From contig JAAZOD010000029.1 in assembly GCA_012797975.1 (NCBI GenBank), positions 28,568-92,567 of the forward strand: 64,000 bases of DNA, given 5' to 3'. This DNA comes from Pelolinea sp. Its GTDB lineage: Bacteria; Chloroflexota; Anaerolineae; Anaerolineales; Anaerolineaceae. The first letter of the stretch is position 1; the number at the start of each line of letters is the position of its first letter. This document shows, in pieces, positions 8,341-17,600 of this stretch. The position numbers and the translations under genes are program-made. Under the pieces are notes generated by a model. That model saw only the letters and a program-made list of their open reading frames with translations, was not told the DNA's origin and did no database searches.

Positions 8341-8725
8341 TCTGTTTCCTTCGGGGATCTGAACCCACTGCCACGGCAAACGCTACTGCACTTTCTCTGG
8401 AGTGGGAAATGCTCACCGACCATGTTTCCAATCCGAGCTCATGGCTGATCTGCTGGGCTCTGGCGTGCAAAATCAGCAAGGGCTCTCCGCTTTCCTGTTG
8501 CAGAATTTCGATATCCTGCCACCCCACTTCACCGATGCCGCACCCCAACGCTTTGGCCACTGCCTCTTTCGCAGCAAACCTGCCTGCGGCAGAGGCGCTG
8601 GAATTTTGAATCAGCGATAATTCGCGAACGGTGAAAACCCTGATGAAAAAGCGCTTGCGAATTTCCGGCTTCTGCTCTTCAAACCGTGCAATCTCGATCA
8701 GATCAACCCCGCTGCGTATGATCAT
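8330..8725 (-). CDS. acpS: Holo-[acyl-carrier-protein] synthase
   Basis: Attaches 4'-phosphopantetheine from CoA to acyl carrier protein. The magnesium-binding motifs are present: GVDLIEIARF near the N-terminus with the conserved Asp, and RFAAKEAVAKALG with the conserved Glu. The C-terminal SISHSRESAVAFAVA is also typical. The length of 131 residues is usual for AcpS. It overlaps the M16 gene stop by 4 bases and the phosphoesterase start by 11. Confidence 0.94.
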   Translation of the reverse strand: MIIRSGVDLIEIARFEEQKPEIRKRFFIRVFTVRELSLIQNSSASAAGRFAAKEAVAKALGCGIGEVGWQDIEILQQESGEPLLILHARAQQISHELGLETWSVSISHSRESAVAFAVAVGSDPRRKQNGS

Positions 8726-10014
8726 GGTTCGTTTTTCGCTCCTGCACTAATGATAACCAATTTCCCGGGATCTAAATATCTTCTGGAAACCTCCAAAATC
8801 TGCTCGGGGGTGATCCTGCGCAGGCGGTCGGCATAGGTTTGAAAGTAATCCAAACCCAGTTCAAAACGCTCGATGGAAAGCAGCGCATTGGCGATGCCCG
8901 CATTGGATTCCAGCGACATGGGCAGTCGGCCGATCAGATGCGATTTTGAATCTTCCAGTTCTTCTTGCTGCAGAGGTTCCTGCAAATAACGTTTGATCTC
9001 GTCCACGATCAGATCGATGGTTTTCTCAACATTTGCAGGGTTTACACCAGCGTTGAATTCCCAGCTTCCGGTTTCGGGTAGTGCATTGAGACTGCTGAAC
9101 GCATAATAAGCCAGGCCGGCTTTGTTCCTGACAGATCTGCCAATGCGACCGTACAATCCAAACTGGCCCAGCACATGATTGCCGAGATACGCTGCGTAGA
9201 AATCAGACGCTGTTCGCGATGGGCCAAAAGTGCCCATTTGGATATCACTCTGGCTTTTTCCCTCGATGGGAATGTGGATGCGGGTCCGGGATTGCACCAG
9301 TTGGAAGGGTGCAGGGGATGGCTTGGACGGCTTTCCCATCGGGGTCCATTGTTCAAACTGGGTCCTGATCAACTCCTCCATTTTTTCAAAGGGAAGCGCC
9401 CCTGAAATAGCGATCGTCGCATGCTGCGGACGGTAGCTGGAATGATGGTGGATGAGATCCTGCCGCTGGATTTGGGCGATGGTGTCGGTAAATCCATCCA
9501 CCGGCAGAGCATACGGGTGACCCTTGAACAGCACCTTGTCGAATTCCAGCGCTGCACGTTCCGTTGTATCCTGGTCACGGATGATGAGAGAGGTGAGCAG
9601 TTGATTGCGCAGACGAGCGATATATTCCTCTGGAAAGGCCGGTTTGGTCAAAGAATCAACGATCAAGGAAAGCAGCATGGGAAAATCTTTTACCAACGCA
9701 CGCCCTTGAAACCAGGTATTCATGGTTCCAGCACTGAAACTCAAACTGGCTCCCACCGATTCCAGCTTGTCATTGATCTCTTGAAAAGAAAGATGTTCAT
9801 TCCCGCGCATCAGCATGGATGCCGTGAAATTGGCTGTTCCAAGCTTTTCCGGTTGGTCCCAGGCCGAACCGCCATCCAGCATACCAATGATGGTGAGTGA
9901 CTTGCTTTCCATGTTGCTGTAAGCCAGAACGGTAATGCCGTTTTGAAGCTGGAAGCGCCGGATGGTTTGGGCGTTGGGCAAGTGATTTTGGAGTTCCGAA
10001 TTCTTATTTCGCAT
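8722..10014 (-). CDS. M16-family peptidase subunit lacking the zinc motif
   Basis: A pitrilysin/insulinase-fold protein of 430 residues. At the place of the catalytic HxxEH there is GTANFTASMLMRG, so it cannot bind zinc in the usual way. The C-terminal half keeps the substrate-binding features, such as GRIGRSVRNKAGLAYYAFS. The upstream neighbour keeps HxxEH, so the two very probably form a heterodimer of one active and one inactive subunit, as in mitochondrial processing peptidase-like pairs. The start is ATG 10014, overlapping the partner's stop by 11 bases. Confidence 0.88.
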   Translation of the reverse strand: MRNKNSELQNHLPNAQTIRRFQLQNGITVLAYSNMESKSLTIIGMLDGGSAWDQPEKLGTANFTASMLMRGNEHLSFQEINDKLESVGASLSFSAGTMNTWFQGRALVKDFPMLLSLIVDSLTKPAFPEEYIARLRNQLLTSLIIRDQDTTERAALEFDKVLFKGHPYALPVDGFTDTIAQIQRQDLIHHHSSYRPQHATIAISGALPFEKMEELIRTQFEQWTPMGKPSKPSPAPFQLVQSRTRIHIPIEGKSQSDIQMGTFGPSRTASDFYAAYLGNHVLGQFGLYGRIGRSVRNKAGLAYYAFSSLNALPETGSWEFNAGVNPANVEKTIDLIVDEIKRYLQEPLQQEELEDSKSHLIGRLPMSLESNAGIANALLSIERFELGLDYFQTYADRLRRITPEQILEVSRRYLDPGKLVIISAGAKNEP

Positions 10015-11302
10015 TGTGCTCCTCTTGCGGGGTTGGGTAGAAAATGCCAACAGTCCTATTGTGTGCAGAAAAATGCTTTTGGGCAAAGGTTTGAACTTCT
10101 GTGCTGGTTATCGAACGCAAACTTTGAAGATAGTTCCGGTACCAATCGTAATTGGCAAAAATGTTGCTGTAGCCCATCCAAAATGCCTGATTGGTGATAT
10201 TCTCACTGCCATACGCGAACATGGCTTCCGCCTGCTGAATGGCGCGATCAATTTCTTGCTTCGATATGGGCTCATTTTGGATCCGGCTGATCTCATCATC
10301 GAATGTGTGCAGCGCTTGCTGTGGGTCAGCAGTTGGATTCAGAGTGAGGACAAAAGTGTGCAGGAATGGATCGATCGTAGCTTGAACGTCCCCATTCACG
10401 CTGACAGCAATATCCTTTTCAACCAGCGCCTGGTATAAACGGCTGGTACGGTTTGAAATGCTTCCCCCGCCGAACATGACCAGCGGAGAGGGCCCGGCCA
10501 GCAAACTATCCAGCACGGTCAAAATGAAGAATTCACGGCTATCTGCCTGTGGGGCATGATAGGCGATCTGGATATATAAGGCATCCCCCGGTCCTTTGAT
10601 CTCCAGTTGTTTTTCTTGCTGCTGGAGTGGTTCCTGCAGTATTGGTTCTGAATCCCCAGAATGAACCGGAATATCAGAAAAATAATGCTCGATCTTTTTT
10701 GTTAAGTCCGCTGTGTTGAAATCTCCCGCAATGCTCAGGATGGCGTTGGCAGGGTGATAATGGCTGCGGTAATAGGTAAATAACTGGTCGCGGGTCATGT
10801 TTTGCAAATCTTCCAGTGTGCCAATCACATCATGGGCATACGGATGCAGTTGGAATGCTTGTGCTTGAATGGCAGAATTGAGATGGAAGAGAGGTTCATT
10901 CTCATTTCCTTCCAGTTCCGAAATGACCACCGTCCTTTCTGCGTTGACCTCACCCTCATCAAAGGTACTGTTTTGCATGCGATCTGCTTCCAGAGCGAGC
11001 ACCAGATCAACCTCGCTGGCGGGGAGAGTTTCGTAATAGGTGGTCCAATCGAGATAAGTCATGGCGTTCCACATTCCCCCCACGCGTGAAATGGTTTGGT
11101 CCAGTTGTTCGCCCGGATATTTTTTGGTCCCCTTGAATTGAAGATGCTCCACCCAATGGGAGATGCCGCGAATTCCCGGCTTTTCGTTGCGCGATCCCAC
11201 CCGATACCAGACCCACTGGCTGATAATGGGGGTGGTATGGATCTCTTTGAGAAGCACTTTTAACCCATTGGCGAGCTGAAAGGTGACGATATCATTGTGC
11301 AT
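10004..11302 (-). CDS. M16-family zinc peptidase, active subunit
   Basis: A 432-residue insulinase-family peptidase. The zinc motif HWVEH is at residues 49-53, and the distal Glu ligand is about 76 residues further on (E129, in VISELE). The C-terminal RTSRLYQALVEKDIA stretch corresponds to the conserved R/Y region. No signal peptide is seen, so it acts in the cytoplasm. AAGGAAATGG precedes the ATG. It forms an operon with the zinc-less partner and acpS. Confidence 0.92.
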   Translation of the reverse strand: MHNDIVTFQLANGLKVLLKEIHTTPIISQWVWYRVGSRNEKPGIRGISHWVEHLQFKGTKKYPGEQLDQTISRVGGMWNAMTYLDWTTYYETLPASEVDLVLALEADRMQNSTFDEGEVNAERTVVISELEGNENEPLFHLNSAIQAQAFQLHPYAHDVIGTLEDLQNMTRDQLFTYYRSHYHPANAILSIAGDFNTADLTKKIEHYFSDIPVHSGDSEPILQEPLQQQEKQLEIKGPGDALYIQIAYHAPQADSREFFILTVLDSLLAGPSPLVMFGGGSISNRTSRLYQALVEKDIAVSVNGDVQATIDPFLHTFVLTLNPTADPQQALHTFDDEISRIQNEPISKQEIDRAIQQAEAMFAYGSENITNQAFWMGYSNIFANYDWYRNYLQSLRSITSTEVQTFAQKHFSAHNRTVGIFYPTPQEEHNAK

Positions 11303-11399
11303 AATCCATTTCCTTAATCTTGATGGTCTAGTTTAAAATAAAAAGATGAGTGCAACTTTTTTATGAGTAAATGTTAATACATTTTATGCTGAGGTGTAT

Positions 11400-12722
11400 A
11401 TGAATCCAAAAGTCGTTGCGATCGTTGGAGCCGGCCCTGCCGGATTGTTTGCTGCAAAGACGCTGGCAGAAAAAGATGTTCGGGTGGCTCTTTTCAACCG
11501 CGATATACGCCCCGGGGGATTGGCAGAGTATGGTATTTATCCAGAAAAGCATGTGCTTAAAAATGGGTTGCGGCGCCAATTCACGAGCTTTTTGGAACAT
11601 AAAAATATTGCTTATTTTGGAAATATAGAAGTGGGAGAGGGCAAAGATCTTTCACTACCACAACTGGAAAACATGGGTTTTCAAGGCATCCTGGTAACGG
11701 CTGGTGCGCAAAAGATCAAAGAACTGAAAGTGGAGGGGGAATCGCTGCCGCGCGTATATCATGCTTGGGAGATTGTCTCCAAGTACAATAACCTGCCGCC
11801 CTATTCACAAATAGAGTTCCCAATTGGCGAAAAAGTGGTGATCGTGGGGGTCGGCAACGTGATGGCCGATGTGGCGCGCTATTTGATCCAAAAAGGCGGG
11901 GTGAAGGAGATCACGGCCGTTGCGCGCAGAGGACCGGCGGAGATCAAATTCCATGAAACTGAATTTGCCCATATCGCTCAGAATTTGGATCTCTCCGATT
12001 TTGAGGCGGAAATGGAGCGGGTAACGCCACTGATGTTGAAATTAGGCCAGGATCCCAATGAAACCTGGGCTTTCATTGAAAAGGCCTGTGAAAACTGCGA
12101 GGAAAAAACGGGGGATACCAATTTCAGATTGCGATTTCTGAAATCCCCCGTTCGCTTTTGGGGTGATGAGCACCGGGGGTTGCAGGGCGTGGAATGCATT
12201 GAAAATTCACTGGTTGAAGAAAACCATGTCATGAAGACCATCCCTACTGCACTCCATACGATTTTTGATGCCGACACTGCCATCCTGGCGGTCGGATCGA
12301 GTGTGGATGATGGAATAGGATTGCCGGTTTCCAAGGATCAATTTACCATCAGCCCATATCCTGATTACCCGCAAGATGGAATTTCCTATGAATTGATGGA
12401 TCCAGATAGCGGCGCCAATATTTCCGGCGTTTTCGTAGCAGGTTGGTCGCGGCTGGCCAGTTATGGGTTGGTAGGGATCAGCGGCAAAGATGGCTCAAGA
12501 GGTGCGCAGGCCTTGTTTGAATTTATCCAGGACGGGGATGGCGAAAAACCCGATTGGGAGCTGCTGCAAAGTCAAATTCGTAATCTAAAAAAGGAAATCG
12601 TGGATAAAAAGATGATAGGCCAGCTCTATAAGGCCGAAGCAGAAATTGCCGCGAAAAACGGACTTGCCGAGTACAAATTCCCCACCAATCAAGAGATGTT
12701 AACGGCGATCGGTCTCGTCTGA
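11400..12722 (+). CDS. Ferredoxin-NADP reductase-like FAD oxidoreductase (adrenodoxin-reductase type)
   Basis: A 440-residue flavoprotein. The N-terminal FAD Rossmann motif AIVGAGPAGLFAAKTLAEK is followed by PGGLAEYGIYPEK, the usual GltD/adrenodoxin reductase block. The second nucleotide motif VVIVGVGNVMADVARYL and ITAVARRGPAEIKF bind NADP. A C-terminal GISGKDGSRGAQ completes the fold. It probably passes electrons between NADPH and ferredoxin, which fits the ferredoxin-dependent oxidoreductase at 47338-50046. ATG 11400 follows GAGG at five bases. It overlaps the converging gene at 12699 by 24 bases. Confidence 0.82.
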   Translation: MNPKVVAIVGAGPAGLFAAKTLAEKDVRVALFNRDIRPGGLAEYGIYPEKHVLKNGLRRQFTSFLEHKNIAYFGNIEVGEGKDLSLPQLENMGFQGILVTAGAQKIKELKVEGESLPRVYHAWEIVSKYNNLPPYSQIEFPIGEKVVIVGVGNVMADVARYLIQKGGVKEITAVARRGPAEIKFHETEFAHIAQNLDLSDFEAEMERVTPLMLKLGQDPNETWAFIEKACENCEEKTGDTNFRLRFLKSPVRFWGDEHRGLQGVECIENSLVEENHVMKTIPTALHTIFDADTAILAVGSSVDDGIGLPVSKDQFTISPYPDYPQDGISYELMDPDSGANISGVFVAGWSRLASYGLVGISGKDGSRGAQALFEFIQDGDGEKPDWELLQSQIRNLKKEIVDKKMIGQLYKAEAEIAAKNGLAEYKFPTNQEMLTAIGLV

Positions 12723-13214
12723 ATGAGGAAGGCGGGGGAACAATCTGATTTTTGGAAACGGTATCATCAAGAAAAAGCCCAGGGCGATAACGTATTCCCC
12801 GATTTCAATCCCCAGCACCTGCCACTTTCCCAGATAGGGCAGCGATTCAGGATAGGGATGGCTGCCGAAGCCAAAGAAATCCGCTACCGCCGAAAAAATA
12901 GCGATCACCAAGCCGGTGCTGATAAAACGTGCGCCCATCTCAGCGGCAATGCTGGGATGTTCTCCGCGCCAGAGGCTGTGCATGGTAAGATATCCTCCCA
13001 AGCAGAGAATGCCCAATCCAACGATGCTGACAGAGATCTGAATGAAACCGATTACGGGGCTGCGATCCAATTGAAAGAGATCAGGTCGAAGACCCAGCAA
13101 GAAAATAAGAAAGCCCATGAAGGTCAAAAAAAGATATTGACGGACGCGCTTGCTAAATCCTTCGCCGTTGACCTGGGATTGTTTTTCACTAGGAGTGGAT
13201 TCAATTTGCGGCAT
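12699..13214 (-). CDS. Hypothetical four-helix membrane protein
   Basis: A 171-residue protein with a soluble polar N-terminus (about 22 residues) and four hydrophobic segments: YLFLTFMGFLIFLLGL, ISVSIVGLGILCLGGYL, GLVIAIFSAVADFFGFG and IGEYVIALGFFLMIPFP. No motif is recognised. It converges on the flavoprotein gene and overlaps its end; there is no obvious partner on its own strand except rpsA further on. Confidence 0.65.
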   Translation of the reverse strand: MPQIESTPSEKQSQVNGEGFSKRVRQYLFLTFMGFLIFLLGLRPDLFQLDRSPVIGFIQISVSIVGLGILCLGGYLTMHSLWRGEHPSIAAEMGARFISTGLVIAIFSAVADFFGFGSHPYPESLPYLGKWQVLGIEIGEYVIALGFFLMIPFPKIRLFPRLPHSDETDRR

Positions 13215-13251
13215 ATTTAATCCAACGTAGGTTAATTATAGTCGCGATTTA

Positions 13252-13276
13252 AAGAGCGCGTTTCAAACGCGCTCTT
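13252..13276 (-). terminator. Stem-loop after rpsA
   Basis: Arms AAGAGCGCGTTT (13252-13263) and AAACGCGCTCTT (13265-13276) are a perfect inverted repeat. In the minus direction a short TTTAAATC tract follows, so it would act as an rpsA terminator. The T-run is weak. Confidence 0.6.
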
Positions 13277-13305
13277 GATGTTCATGAAAATCCATCCGAG
13301 AAACA

Positions 13306-14598
13306 TCACTCTTCTTTGGGTGCAGCATCCTCTGTTTTTGGTTCTTCTTCCTTGCCGCTGCTCACCTGGATATCGCTGCTTTCCAACTCTTGTTTGAGCA
13401 ACTTCATATCCATGTCGGCATACGCAGCGGATTCAACGCGTCGCAAGCTCAGCCCAATACGGTGAGATTCCGGCTCAATCTTAATGATCCGCAAGGTGAC
13501 CTTTTCACCTTCGTGCAGCACTTCCTTTGGATGCGTGATGTGTGTTTCACTGATCTCAGAGATATGCACCAGTCCTTCAATGTCGCCGGGTATCTTGGCG
13601 AATGCGCCAAACTTGGTCAGGTTGGTTATGGTGGCTTCCACCAACATACCGACCTTGAGATTCTCCACGTTCTTCAACCACGGATCGTCTTCAAGCTGGC
13701 GAATGGAAAGGCCAATTCGTTTCTTGTCCTCATCGATATTGATGACTTTGACTTTGACGGTCTGTCCAACTTTGAACTTCTCAGATGGATCCGTGACCTC
13801 ATCCCATGAAAGTTCGGAAACGTGCACAAGCCCATCTGCACCGTTGACGTTCACGAAGACGCCAAAATTGGCTACGCTGGTGATCTTTCCGGAAAGGACG
13901 CTGCCCACTTCGAGATCGCCAATGACCTTTTCTCGGATTGCATCGCGGGTTTCACCGCAGGCCAATCGTTCGGAAAGGATCAAACGATGTCGTTCGCGAT
14001 CCACTTCGATGACACTGACTTCGATATCCGCGCCGATCATTTTCCCGTAACGTTCTTCGGGAGTGTTGCCGGTGGCTTCTTTCAACCTTTCATAACTTAG
14101 TTGAGAGGAAGGAATGAACCCGCGCAGTTTTTCAAAGGCAACCAGCAAACCGCCTTTGTTGTAACCGGCGACCTTGCCTTTATAGGTTTGTTTATTTTTA
14201 AAGACTTCTTCCGCTTTATCCCAACTCGATTCTTCCACAGCACGCACATACGAGAGCAAAAGATTGCCATTGGAATCTTCAACAGTAATAACATAGACGG
14301 GAATTTCCTGCCCGACTTCAAGGTTGGCAAATTCTTCTGGGGGAATGAGCTCAAATTCTTTTCCGCTGATAAGACCTTCGGATTTGGCTCCGACACCGAT
14401 CAGGATTTGACCCGGAGCAATGCTTGCAATGGTTCCTGTCCGGATCTCCCCGGCCTTAGGCAAATCGATGCCGAGCCCCTCCTTCTCCAGCAACGAAGCC
14501 ATGTTCAGGTTTTTTTCATCGCTGTTGTTTGAATTGTTCGCCCCGGTAGGGGTCTTTGCATCGTTTTGTACCATAATATTATCAATCACTCCATCCAT
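13306..14598 (-). CDS. rpsA: 30S ribosomal protein S1
   Basis: Four S1 RNA-binding domains can be seen at about residues 50-120, 135-205, 220-290 and 305-375. The last two carry the canonical FGVFVNVNGADGLVHVSELS and FGAFAKIPGDIEGLVHISEIS. An Asn/Asp-rich N-terminal tail and an acidic C-terminal tail (EEEPKTEDAAPKEE) flank them. Four domains is fewer than the six of E. coli S1. The protein delivers mRNA to the 30S subunit. The start is taken at ATG 14598; ATG 14574 is possible. No SD is seen, and a promoter with a TTGCCA/TATAAT pair ends about 12 bases upstream. Confidence 0.9.
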   Translation of the reverse strand: MDGVIDNIMVQNDAKTPTGANNSNNSDEKNLNMASLLEKEGLGIDLPKAGEIRTGTIASIAPGQILIGVGAKSEGLISGKEFELIPPEEFANLEVGQEIPVYVITVEDSNGNLLLSYVRAVEESSWDKAEEVFKNKQTYKGKVAGYNKGGLLVAFEKLRGFIPSSQLSYERLKEATGNTPEERYGKMIGADIEVSVIEVDRERHRLILSERLACGETRDAIREKVIGDLEVGSVLSGKITSVANFGVFVNVNGADGLVHVSELSWDEVTDPSEKFKVGQTVKVKVINIDEDKKRIGLSIRQLEDDPWLKNVENLKVGMLVEATITNLTKFGAFAKIPGDIEGLVHISEISETHITHPKEVLHEGEKVTLRIIKIEPESHRIGLSLRRVESAAYADMDMKLLKQELESSDIQVSSGKEEEPKTEDAAPKEE

Positions 14599-14616
14599 GC
14601 GATAATGAATAGCAAG

Positions 14617-14645
14617 ATTATAAGGGGTATTGGTTTCGTTGGCAA
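14617..14645 (-). promoter_or_regulatory. Promoter of rpsA
   Basis: On the minus strand TTGCCA (14645-14640), a 17-base spacer and TATAAT (14622-14617). The predicted start near 14610 leaves a leader of about 12 bases before ATG 14598, without an SD. Confidence 0.65.
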
Positions 14646-14676
14646 CCCCTGACCGCTGAGAAGAGATTTTAAAGAG

Positions 14677-17600
14677 TTATCTGCGTCTGCGGTGTTTCTT
14701 CTTCTCTCTGTTTTGGTTCGCGCTTTGCTTTTGTTCGGTTCCGACCTGTGTCGTTTCTGCTTGAGTGCGCTGTACAGGCTGCAGGCGGAAGATCTGGCTC
14801 ATAACACCCAGCCGAATATTTGCCAGCAATTCACCGAACATATCCGTTGATTTGCTTTTGTATTGCACGAGTGGATCACGCTGCGCGTACGATTCCAGTC
14901 CGATTGAAACACGCAATGCTTCCATCTGTGTTAAATGTTCGATCCACAAAGAGTTGATATTGTTCAGCAGAATGTGACGCTGCAGCATTTTCTTTATCTC
15001 TTCCCCGAATACTGGCTTCAACTGATTCTGGATTTCCGGGTTGAGCTCCAGGATCGGCTGCTGCAACAGCCCTTCGGCTCTCTGAGCGGGAAGCATGTCC
15101 TTCACTTTTTCAAGAAGGGCAGGATTCAACTGCTGCAAACTATTCTTCGATTGTGCCATGCGGTTCAACTCGTATGTGCCGAAGATGAGTTGCTGTGATT
15201 CGCTGACTTTTTCCAGGTGGGAGAGGATATCGCCAATGACCTCATCCGATTTTTTGCCATCCAGAAAATGAGCTGCGTAGAAAACATAGTTGAGCAGATT
15301 CACATTTTTGATCACACGCTGGTGATTCTGCGGATTGATCGCCACGCGCTTTCCGGCGGTGATGTCGGCCAGGGCGGCGGCTATCTGTTGTTCTGTCACG
15401 TTCTGTGATCCGAGTTTCTTGGCTGTTTCTTGGATATTGCGCCCAAGCTCGGATTGTTCGCTTTGCAGAGTATTGACCCTTTCTGCGAAACGTTTTTCAA
15501 TTTCAGAAAGGCAGAAATCTTTGACCGCATCCCAATCACCAGGGGTCACCTGCAATGCGTTCAGGTTGATGATATCGCCCAGGCGTTTATTGATGGTAAA
15601 TGCCGTGCGGTTCAGGTAGAGGACAAACAAGTTTGCTTTTACCTGTTCTTTCAACGCCTTGATGGCGTTCCGATCGCCCTCAACCAACTGCTGGATCTCG
15701 GTTTGTGTAAGCTGTAAGCGCGAATGTGCATAATTTTGGAGCTGCAGCAGAAAATCTCGTTCATTGAATTCCTCCGGAGCACTTCCGGAGATCCCATCCA
15801 AATACGCATCCAAATTTTCGTATCGCTCGGCGAGTTGATTCTCAAAATTTTGAGCAGTGTGTTCGATCAGTTCAGCGCTGTTTTCCTCTACAAACGCTTC
15901 TTCCGCTTCGAGGATGCTGGTTGTGAATTGCCTTAAGAAGGCGGCTTTGTCATCAACACTGTGGATGCTGCCCATCTTCTCCAATAGATCCTGCGAGATC
16001 AGATGGTAGGAATAGGATGGGATATTAAATCCCATTTCCTGATTGATGAGGGGAGGTTGTACTTCGTCCAGAAATGCGATCAATTTCCACGGAGAATGTG
16101 ATTCTTCCATGCTGAGTGGAACTCTTCTCTGGAGCTCACTTTGCACCATTCCCCAGACATCTTCGGTGAGATCATCTTTGGTGATGGCCTTATCGCGTTC
16201 TCCATAGATGCGCGCACGCTGGTCATTCAAGACGTCATCATATTCCAGCAGGTGCTTGCGCACATCAAAGTTATAACCTTCCACCCTTTCTTGGGCTTGT
16301 TCCACCAATTTGCCGATCATGCGGTGCTCGATGGGAACCGATTTATCAAGCTTGAAGAAGTTCATCATGTTCTCAACCCGTTCACCGCCAAATAGCCGCA
16401 TCAGGTCATCTTCCAAAGAAAGGTAGAACCTTGAAGAGCCGGGGTCACCCTGGCGGGCAGCGCGCCCGCGTAACTGATTATCGATACGGCGAGCTTCATG
16501 TCGTTCGGAGCCGATCACGTGCAGGCCGCCGATCTCCCGTACCTTTGGTAAATTGACCATGTAATCCAGAAATGCCTTGATGCTCTCGCTTTTATCCGCA
16601 TATTGATCGGAAGTGAGCTTGCGAATGGCTCCTTCCATATCCTTCAGGGTCATCTCATAAGGATCCACGCCATTGGCTTTCAATACCTGCACCACATCGG
16701 TGAGGATCTGTTCATCCAACTCGCCGCCCAGTTTAATATCCACACCGCGTCCTGCCATATTGGTGGCAATGGTCACCGCTCCAAAGGCGCCGGCCCCCGC
16801 AATGATCTGCGATTCTTCGTCGTGCTTCAACGCATTCAGAACCCTATGGGATATGCCCGAGTTCAAGATATGCTGCAACCGGGGAATATCCGATTCGGAG
16901 AGTTTCAATTCTTGAAGAAGAATTCGGATGCTGTCAGGATTTTCCAGCGCCAGCAACTCGATACTTGCTTTTTGCGCCAGATTTCTTATCAGGGATGGGT
17001 TTAGCTTGTCGAGCGGCTCGTTCAGGCCTTCCAGCTCTGGAATGGCACGTTCTGCGTCGTTGATCCCGAATTTTTCTCGCCACAGCGCTTTTAAGATCAA
17101 GATCTGCATCAGCAGGCGGAGCGGTTCTTTTCTAAGGCGTGCGGAAAGCTCTTCGGAATGAATGATGGAAGTGGTGCCTACCAGTTGTGGTCGCCCGATG
17201 GCATTGAAACGGGTGATTTCAATACAAATGGCGCGCAATTTGGCTTCGCGATTCTGATACACCGCATCCGGGTAATCTTTTCTTTTCCAGAAAATTTCTT
17301 TCTGTTCCGGATCACCCTTGGCAGCATAGCAGGTGTAGACATACCCCTCACCATCTTTCTTCTGATACGTGTTCAGATCGCTGTTGGATAAACCGGCCGA
17401 ATAATCGAGGTTGGTCGGGATGGGCACCACATCCAACTTATAAATCTCATAGAACTCTTCCGCTTCGGTATAAGCGGTGCCGGTCATTCCGGCCAATTTT
17501 TCATACATGCGGAAGTAGTTCTGCAGAGTGATGGTGGCCTGGGTGATATTCTCGGCATTGACCTTCACACCTTCCTTGGCTTCGATGGCCTGGTGCAGCC

